DNA from: Bryopsis sp. KO-2023
Lineage: Eukaryota; Chlorophyta; Ulvophyceae; Bryopsidales; Bryopsidaceae
Length of the DNA stretch: 64,000 bases
Direction: 5' to 3'
Assembly (NCBI GenBank): GCA_030272585.1
Contig: BSYQ01000011.1
Location: 992,001 to 1,056,000, forward strand
The notes under the pieces are model-generated. The model did no database searches and was not told the origin of the DNA. It saw only the letters and a program-made list of their open reading frames with translations. This document shows, in pieces, positions 57,474 to 64,000 of the stretch. Each line of letters starts with the position of its first letter. The stretch's first letter is position 1. A program made the translations under genes and the position numbers.

Positions 57474-58916
57474 TCATTTCTCCTCATAACCCAACCGCTT
57501 GAAGTCCGTATCGAAATTCTTTTGAACTTGCAGCAAACACTCGGGGTGTTTCGTAAACAAGTCCAACGCATAGTTATCCTTGGCTTTCTTGTTGGTATTT
57601 TTCTCTTTCACCAGCGCCGCCTCGTCCAATTTAGGAACCCCCTTCTTCCTCCTCTTGTTGAGCTCCCCTGCGATCGTCTGAAAATCTTCCGTCAAGGTTT
57701 CCGTGTGGCCTATGAAATCCACGGCCATTTTCCCATCCTCTGTAAACAAGCATGAACTTTGCTCCATCATGTGGTGCACGTGGTGTTCGATCGCCCCATT
57801 GTAACAGCACCTCAACATCCCACACGTTTTCGCTTGCAGAAAGGGATCTTGACACACGTCTTTGAAAGCTGGGCTGGGGCAATTCGGCATCAGCTTGTTG
57901 ATATAGGTGTAACTGCTAGCGAATCGTGAGTAAGGGTTCCGGACGATCGAAAAGACGAAGTAGTCTTTCCACCATTTGTTGGCATGACTAATCCACATGG
58001 AGGAGTCTTTATACACTCGCTCGCTGCAATAGCTCATGTCGGTGCCCTTCGGCACGTTCCATGAATCCTTGCAGATCCATCCTAGGTTTGCCCTCAGCGA
58101 CGTCCCCCCCACCTTTTTCCCCTTGATCCAAATGAACTTGTAGTGGTGATTCACATGCACCAGACATCCAGGCCACTGCACCGGAGGTTGCGCAGGTCCT
58201 TCTTGGTTGTCGTAAGAAACCGTCTGGACCAGCCACTTCTTGATTTTCGCAACTCGGGCGCTCTTTTTCTTATGAACCCACTGAAGCGGATCCAGCATCC
58301 CAGTTTTGTTCTGGAAACCATGAAGTCCCGCCGGCTGACTCAGCATTTTCTCGATGACATCCACAGTCAATTCTTTGTGGGTTTGTTGGTGTGTCGACCC
58401 CAGCACGCTGTCTGCACCTTCCTCCAAGCTATCCCTTTTATCATCGGCAGCTTTTTTGGCTTCTTCCTTGTCCAGCTCCTCCTTTGCTTTTTTTGCCTCT
58501 TTCTCGTCCAGTTCCTCCTTTGCTTTTTTGGCCTCTTTCTCGTTTGTTTTTTTAACCTCCGGCCGATAAGCCTCTTTGTCTTCCTCCTCCTCTTCTTCCT
58601 CCCCATTTTCCATGGTTGGATCGATATTCTCCCCATTCTCAATTTGACCGTCACCTTGCTCGACATTTTGCTGCAAAGTGTTCTCCACTTCTGAACCCTC
58701 TCCTGAATCGGTGGACAAGTTTGAGCCCTCCACATCCATCGCCACTTCTTGCAAATTTTTGCCTGGCAAAATGACTCCGCCCTGGGAGGACGTCCACTGG
58801 CCGTTGAAAAAAGCTCTGGAGCTTGCTCTGGAATTGCTGAACCATACGAGAGAGAAAAGCAGAATGACGCCAAGAACAGCCATCCCCATCAGGGAGGTGT
58901 TTCTGAGAGCAGCCAT
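57474..58916 (-). CDS. Golgi-type carbohydrate sulfotransferase (Sulfotransfer_2-like), copy 1
   Basis: A single exon of 480 codons from ATG 58916 to TGA/TAA at 57474. The N-terminus has a short cytosolic part, then MGMAVLGVILLFSLVWF, a type II signal anchor. The stem (residues about 50-180) is acidic and contains a Lys/Glu repeat: the unit EAKKAKEELD occurs about three times, so it is probably a rigid helix. The catalytic domain has WIKGKKVGGTSLRANLGWIC (5' PAPS loop) and FSIVRNPYSRFASSYTYI (3' PAPS site). Also present are WPGCLVHVNHHYKF, CGMLRCCYN and LLQVQKNFDTDFKRLGYEEK. It acts in the Golgi lumen on a glycan acceptor that cannot be named from sequence. Its paralogue lies immediately downstream, in the same orientation. 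Confidence 0.92.
   Translation of the reverse strand: MAALRNTSLMGMAVLGVILLFSLVWFSNSRASSRAFFNGQWTSSQGGVILPGKNLQEVAMDVEGSNLSTDSGEGSEVENTLQQNVEQGDGQIENGENIDPTMENGEEEEEEEDKEAYRPEVKKTNEKEAKKAKEELDEKEAKKAKEELDKEEAKKAADDKRDSLEEGADSVLGSTHQQTHKELTVDVIEKMLSQPAGLHGFQNKTGMLDPLQWVHKKKSARVAKIKKWLVQTVSYDNQEGPAQPPVQWPGCLVHVNHHYKFIWIKGKKVGGTSLRANLGWICKDSWNVPKGTDMSYCSERVYKDSSMWISHANKWWKDYFVFSIVRNPYSRFASSYTYINKLMPNCPSPAFKDVCQDPFLQAKTCGMLRCCYNGAIEHHVHHMMEQSSCLFTEDGKMAVDFIGHTETLTEDFQTIAGELNKRRKKGVPKLDEAALVKEKNTNKKAKDNYALDLFTKHPECLLQVQKNFDTDFKRLGYEEK
58430..58560. repeat. Coding 36-bp tandem repeat in sulfotransferase stem
   Basis: On the + strand, TTCCTCCTTTGCTTTTTTGG and close variants recur about every 36 bp. 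On the coding strand they give the EAKKAKEELD units of the sulfotransferase stem. Expansion or contraction would change stem length without altering the catalytic domain. Confidence 0.7.
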
Positions 58917-60120
58917 CCTGGCCACTTCTCACTTCCTGCATGTTTTTGCCCACGAATACGCATGTCAGTCAGGATGTCCACAGATATCCACAGCAAACGG
59001 TGTTCAGAAGACTCTCTTATTCCAATGTGTTTTTCTATGTGCTGGAGTTTGTTTTTAAGAGCACTAGCACAGCTTCTTAATTTCTATTTCTTTTCTGTTG
59101 CTGCATCAAATTTCATGTGAGCAGAGGAGCAGGAAATTCGATTTTTGAGCAAGGTTACAGCGTGAGGTCCCTCAGGAGACTGAACTCTGAAGCCGCGTCA
59201 ACGTTTTCCTAATATCGTTGGGCGAGTGTTCTTATCACTTTCCATGGGTGGTTACGTCGCGACACTCTTTGAACGACCGGTGCGCATCGAAACCTTACAC
59301 CTGCTCGAACAAGCTTTCGAGAGTGCGTGAGCGTGTCAACGCGACGGTTAAGACGTGCAAGGAAATTGTACTTTATTGAATCATATTTCTGTGTTTTGAC
59401 GACCCACCCCCAACAACAAGCGAGCGAGGACCCCGTCTCAACGTTGAGGTATCTTTCCTCCTTTCCGTTATCTCGTCCCGTTGTCGAAAAAGGAAACGGG
59501 GTGCTGTGAGTTCTGTACTAGGCTGTTCGCGTTTCTTTCCACAGCTGGTGCAAGGAAATCGAACAATCGTGAATCGCGAATGCACGGAAAGTTGCAAACA
59601 GGTTTTGTCAGTGTGAATTTGTGTGAAAACGTTTTCTGCATCTTTGTCCGCCCACGGTTGGGCGCGAGTTCCAAATTCCCTCACTGAGACACGAAACGTC
59701 GATCGCTGTGCAGCGATGTTTTCAAACATGTTTTTGGTTCGGATTGCAAGTTGCGATTCGCAACGCTGTAAACGAGCCTGCATGCAACACAAGCAAGAAA
59801 CACCGCCACACTCCGCAGCGGGTCGCTCAGTGTGGGAAGTAGGAACTCTCCTGGAGGTGGTCGAGTCGAACAAACGACGGGGGTCAATGTTGCTCACTTT
59901 GGTCCGCAACCAAAGCTTGCATACGACGAGACTCCGGCGCCTTGACGCTTAGCTCCGGCGCCTTGACGATTCTGTGCGGAAAAATCGTCGAAAACACATC
60001 AACATCTGATTTAGCAGAATGGCGCACATCAAGCCACATTAACAACGTGGAACTTTCGTTCCTTCACAAAACTCGGGGCTACCATCTCCGTGTTGCTCTT
60101 GACACAAGCGGCGAGGAATC
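58917..60120. other. Intergenic region between divergent genes
   Basis: It separates the leftward sulfotransferase (ATG 58916) from the rightward bL34 gene (ATG 60121), so both promoters should be here. An open frame of 178 codons at 59909-59373 (-) has no motif and no codon pattern like its neighbours. I do not call it. Confidence 0.5.
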
Positions 60121-60570
60121 ATGTCGACGTTCGCCTCCCGTACTTGCGTTGCCAGCGCCTCGCAGCGCTCGACGTTTCGCCCCACCCAGTTCGCCGCCCT
60201 CAGGCAAACCTCGCGCCAGCCACGGGTTTTGACGACCTCCTTCGTCCAGCCATTGAGCTCCTCATCCGGCCTGTGCAGCGCGTTCTCCGGACTCACCTTG
60301 AGCACCGGTTTCTCCCGCGTAGTTGGCGCACCTCAACCTCATCGAAGGGGCGCGCTGGTTATCACCGCCAACGCGAAAAGGTCCATCGGATGCACCTTCG
60401 GCGGTTCTAACAGGAAAAGGAGGAAAGTTTCGGGGTTCATGGCGAGGATGAGCACCCCCGGTGGGCGCAGGGTTTTGAAAAGGCGAAGAGCCAAAGGCAG
60501 GAAATACTTGTGTCCCGCCAGCATGCGCAAGGGGAAATACGTCCAGAAAGCCAAGGGGGCCACGAGCTAG
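60121..60570 (+). CDS. PRPL34: Plastid ribosomal protein bL34 precursor
   Basis: A single exon of 149 codons. The C-terminal 45 residues are bL34, a small basic protein of the large ribosomal subunit: [20 protein letters not shown], then [20 protein letters not shown]. The family pattern GFxxRMxTxxGRxxLxRRRAKGR is complete. A short Lys-rich tail follows ([14 protein letters not shown]). The first 85 residues are rich in Ser, Thr, Arg and Phe and poor in acids ([20 protein letters not shown]), a plastid transit peptide. There is no hydrophobic signal peptide, which argues for a primary plastid with two membranes rather than a complex plastid. A Phe near the start, as here, is a feature of red and glaucophyte transit peptides but also occurs in green ones. 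Confidence 0.93.
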   Translation: MSTFASRTCVASASQRSTFRPTQFAALRQTSRQPRVLTTSFVQPLSSSSGLCSAFSGLTLSTGFSRVVGAPQPHRRGALVITANAKRSIGCTFGGSNRKRRKVSGFMARMSTPGGRRVLKRRRAKGRKYLCPASMRKGKYVQKAKGATS

Positions 60571-61327
60571 AATTTCCTGATGAGTCTTGCATTCCAATGT
60601 GGAGAAGGGGTTCTCCAGGGATTCTTAGGGGGCAAATTTGAGAGCTGAAAAACCCGGCAACCCCCCCTCCCTGCTTTACTCCCAAAAAGAAGAAGAAGAA
60701 GAAAAAGCAAGAGGAACTCTGGGTTTGAGTTTTGTTTTTTAAAATACTAATTTTGGGATTGGAGGGGAAATTGGAAATATGAAAGAGAGATGGGTTGTGC
60801 AACAGCGAAGTTGGAACTGGTATTTTCATTTGTTTTCTGTGGCTGTCCTTTTTTTTTGGGAGGGGGGGGGGGGGGAGGAGGGAGGAGAACGAAGAAAAAA
60901 GGGTTTTGTTTTTGGCCTCTGTTGCCTGTCAGATTTTGTGTTTGATGAATTCTTTCTAATTGTCCTTCGACAGTATCCTTCCATCGAAACCAACGGGGTA
61001 AAATTCAAAAACTCAAAAACGATGCAAAGTGGCAGGCTTTGCATGTCAGACCTCCTGTTTGCTTCTATTTCTTGATGCAATGCATCGATTTGATGACTTT
61101 TTTTCTGCTTTTGAGAAGAAATCGACGCAACACCATCGTGTGTTTTTACCTCTTCTTTTTCAGGGCATAGATTCACGGTAATGCAGTTTTTCCCTCCATT
61201 AATAATGTGAACTCCTTTCTTTTTCCCCTCAGAAAAAAGTTGATCAACAGTCAAAAGCCCCCAATACTGGACAAACTTCCTGTCTGACAGAAACAAACGA
61301 ACAAGATATTACAGGGATCAGACAAAG
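60571..61327. other. Intergenic region
   Basis: It lies between the convergent bL34 gene and the helical-repeat gene. It holds a G run near 60860-60875 and T-rich DNA. An open frame on the minus strand (61296-60826) is not bounded by splice sites and looks non-coding. Confidence 0.5.
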
Positions 61328-64000
61328 TCAGACATAGGGCGGTTTCCTGACCAAAGGCAATCCCCTATACAGCATTTCTTTCTTGACCAGCCTGATTGCT
61401 TCTTGATCGTCGCAATCGTAGCTCCGAAACCCCCTCCAAACCACTTGCAGCTGTTGGTCTGACCACAAGGCCACGTGCCTTGGATTATGTCTGACTTGCA
61501 TGGCTAAGAAGAGCACCCGCCGCCTTTCCGAATATCTCAAATCGAGGATTGCTTGCATGATCTGGAGGTCCACATGACTCACACTCACTACTGACCTGGG
61601 TTTATTTTTGGCCTGGAAAAATATACTCAGGGTATATGTTGCTTGCCTGACATGTTCTAACCGCTTCCAGAATATTTTAAAAATACATTCGAAATCTCCG
61701 GGATTTCCGAGTGTGTTTTTCTCCAAAATCTATGGTGTTTCGGAAAAACCCAATTTGTCTAGGGGGGGCATGTCCCTGGAGCATCACTCTTTTTCACGTC
61801 ACACTTTCTTCCACACAAACATCCCTATTTTGAAATGCAAAACTAAAAATAGATCCAATCGATGACTGAACAAACACACTCACCGTGGGCAATCCATCGG
61901 TCGTCAAATACTTGGCTTTGCTGGGCCTCACGAATTCGTAAAACAGTTTCTTCAAGGCCAGCTCGTCTTTGATGGCATCGCTGACTCTCAGCTTCCCCAG
62001 AGTTTCAATCACTTTGACGAACTGGGCCAGCGTCATGAACTCTATGCGATGCTTCTGGGTCAAGCGGTAAGCGAGATCCGCGTAAACCTGTTGTTTAGAA
62101 CAAAAAAGAAAACAAAAAACAGAAAATAATTAACCAAAAACGGATGAATTTGCTTATGATTTGGGCAGAGGTGCTCAGCCACACATATTTCCATTTCTCT
62201 TGTCACTAATGGAATTCTGAAGCAAAAGCTGGTTGTCTGTCTGACTAACTGAAGGGTCGCATAGGATCCATTGGTTATTCTTGAGCAACAAATTAAAGAG
62301 AAAAAAAAATCTTCTAAAAAGAACACTCATGCCAATTGTGTTTCGTTTTTTTTCACGAACAAACATGGCCTCTGAACCCACTCACATCCATGTTTTTGAC
62401 CCGGAGTTTTCTGGCCCCCTCCAAAAGATCCGACATCATTCCTGGCAAATATCGGCGAGCTCTCTCCAATTTCAAAGCTTCCGTCCAAAACGTTTCCAAA
62501 TCGGATCCTTGCAGCAAACCCTTGACCATCCCAAAACTCAACGCCAGATTCGACATTTCACGAATGTGGAATTTCTTCAACCGCCCCGGCTTGAGGCCCT
62601 CCGCAGCTGAAACCCACATTAACACACACACACACTTTTTGAAATCCAGGAAGATCAAATGGAATCTAATTATAATTTGGTTGCGTTGGCAATGAGACTG
62701 GTTTCAATTTTCCGTTCACAGCATTGATCAAAAATTGTGGCTAAGATTTCCCATGGGGGTTCGGACACAGATGAAATCCATTCGGTGTTTTTTAGGGGAA
62801 TCCCCTCAGCCCCCAACTCTACTTCAACAAACAATATTACAACTGTACTCTTCCCACCATTTTTTTCGACTTTTTGAAGCAACAACTCACCTAACGGAGT
62901 GAAAAAGGAGGCGTCTTTCCCATGGTCCGTTCGCGCCACCCCATGCATGACACTCACAAAAGCTTCCTCCGACATCGACTCCAATCTTTCGGGTTTGACC
63001 ACCTCCCCAAAAACGACATCCAAAACCCTCCGATCCTCACACTTCAAATTCCCCAAGCTCCGAACCACCCCACCCAAATGCTCCACCCCGAACTCCCCCA
63101 CCGTTTCCGAATCGCACAGCCGAGAAAAACTCAACTTCATCAGGGATGCATGGATGTCCTTTCGGAAATCAAGAGTGGATAGCGCCTCCAGCAAATCCGC
63201 GAGATCCTCCACCGACATTCGACCGAATTTTTCGACATCCAGCAAACCTTTCGCGATTCCGTTCAGCAGAGGTCGATCCTTTATTTCGCCAGTCATGATT
63301 CCAACCAGAGCAGAAACCATTTCGCCTCCGGTGAGTTTGTCCAAGGATGGTAAGACTTTTTTCAGCCCTAGGGTAGTGACGAATTGCTGATCTCGTATGT
63401 CCAAGTCAGTCATGGAGCGCATCAGGGACGTTGCTTGGGAAGGGGTTATTTCTTTGAGGCGGTGTGGATGGATCAGTTCCGTCGTGATTTTCAGCATTGC
63501 TCTGTGGTGCCGAAATCGAATCCCGGAAAGTCCCGCCATGAGGTTGGTCAATTGCTGCATACAGAGGATCCCAAAGAAAAAAACAACTGTCAGTTTCAAG
63601 ATTTTTTTTTTTGCGACAGAATGGATGAGGTAAGGGGTACTTCAGAGCAGGGATTTTTTGCCTTTTTTTTTTAAGAAAGCTGGGGTGGAATTTGAACATG
63701 AGTAGAGGGCACTTTGTTTATTATCGACCAACCCCAGTGGTGAACCCATATCACTCATTTGCATAGTGGATCGGCGAAATGGTGCTTTCAGTGTTTACAT
63801 ACCAAACTCGGAAGAAAAAAAATAGAGTAATACAACTGATCAAACAAAAAACCGGCCAATAACGATGCAACACATTTGCAAAATAAATAAATTAATGACT
63901 AAATTAGCAAAAAAAATGCCCTCACCTGAGCTGACATTTTCTTGTAGTACTGTGGCAATCGCAATCGTTGAGTCAATTTCTTCATGACGTTGTCCCGCTT
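61328..64000 (-). CDS. Alpha-helical-repeat protein (FASTK/OPR-like), 5' end outside window
   Basis: Five exons, all GT-AG with matching phases: 64000-63926 (partial), 63554-62891, 62606-62386, 62087-61884 and 61612-61328 (stop). They encode at least 482 residues and close. The chain is a run of 30-40 residue helical pairs with recurring Leu spacing. Examples are MSVEDLADLLEALSTLDFRK, EHLGGVVRSLGNLKCEDRRV, MSEEAFVSVMHGVARTDHGK and MTLAQFVKVIETLGKLRVSD. Such arrays occur in FAST-kinase-like and octotricopeptide proteins that handle RNA in mitochondria and plastids. I see no RAP domain; the C-terminus ends EMLYRGLPLVRKPPYV. Organelle RNA metabolism is inference. The N-terminus, and any targeting peptide, lies outside the window. 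Confidence 0.78.
63715..63890 (+). mobile_element. Diverged LINE 3'-end fragment in intron
   Basis: It lies in the intron between exons 64000-63926 and 63554-62891 of the helical-repeat gene. It shares CCCATATCACTCATTTG, ATAGTGGA, then GATGCAACACATTTG and an AAATAAATAAAT tail with the 3' end of the LINE at 35575-36750. Order is preserved; spacing is longer, by an insertion or divergence. The orientation is opposite to that of the host gene. Confidence 0.55.

Noticed and set aside
58143-58694. Plus-strand frame of 183 codons rich in Leu and Phe.
   Set aside because: It is antisense to the Lys/Glu repeat stem of the sulfotransferase; Lys/Glu codons read backwards give Phe/Leu/Ser.
60826-61296. 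Minus-strand frame of 156 codons next to the helical-repeat gene.
   Set aside because: Not bounded by splice sites and located after the stop of the helical-repeat gene; partly homopolymer-derived.
1-64000. CRISPR arrays, bacterial operons, rRNA genes or complete tRNA genes.
   Set aside because: None seen. The spliced genes, long introns and LINE show this is eukaryotic nuclear DNA.

Overview
The window is nuclear DNA of a photosynthetic eukaryote. Genes are split by many short GT-AG introns (one GC-AG) rich in T runs, homopolymers and microsatellites, and there are no operons. Two genes point to a plastid: a nuclear-encoded plastid ribosomal protein bL34 with a simple transit peptide and no signal peptide, and an AarF/UbiB-type ABC1 kinase very close to the plastoglobule kinases of plants and green algae. 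An EMAP-like (EML) microtubule protein suggests a cell with a flagellum or elaborate microtubules. A green or other primary-plastid alga is my best inference; the species is not determined. Eukaryotic genes were rebuilt by hand from reading frame, GT/AG sites and intron phase. Where I say a model 'closes', the exon lengths sum to a multiple of three with no internal stop.

Layout. 1-3584 (+): 3' part of an unrecognised gene. 3585-5140: pyrimidine-rich non-coding DNA. 5141-9053 (-): unrecognised multi-exon gene with a disordered C-terminus. 10431-14717 and 15934-19325 (both -): a tandem pair of paralogues with the same nine-exon, same-phase structure. They encode about 610-residue helical proteins with a central Gly/Ala-rich hydrophobic segment; I recognise no known family. 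This is the most novel item here. 20506 to about 27900 (-): EML/WD40 protein. 28187-37360 (+): plastid ABC1 kinase, whose next-to-last intron holds a truncated LINE; related LINE 3' ends lie elsewhere in the window. 39128-40414 (-): small membrane-anchored coiled-coil protein. 41721-42161 (-): small basic/proline-rich protein. 43193-46991 (+): dynamin-family GTPase. 49245-50667 (-): secreted Cys/Ala-rich protein. 51848-53434 (-): proline/tyrosine-rich protein. 53842-54257 (+): broken kinase fragment. 54752-56039 and 57474-58916 (both -): two related Golgi-type carbohydrate sulfotransferases. 60121-60570 (+): plastid bL34. 61328-64000 (-): helical-repeat protein running off the window.

Functional links are loose, as expected in a eukaryote. 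Two products act in the plastid (ABC1 kinase, bL34). Two modify glycans in the secretory pathway, next to a secreted Cys-rich protein. One is a membrane-remodelling GTPase and one a microtubule protein. The clearest local evolutionary events are two gene duplications (the nine-exon pair and the sulfotransferase pair), LINE insertions and a decayed kinase copy.
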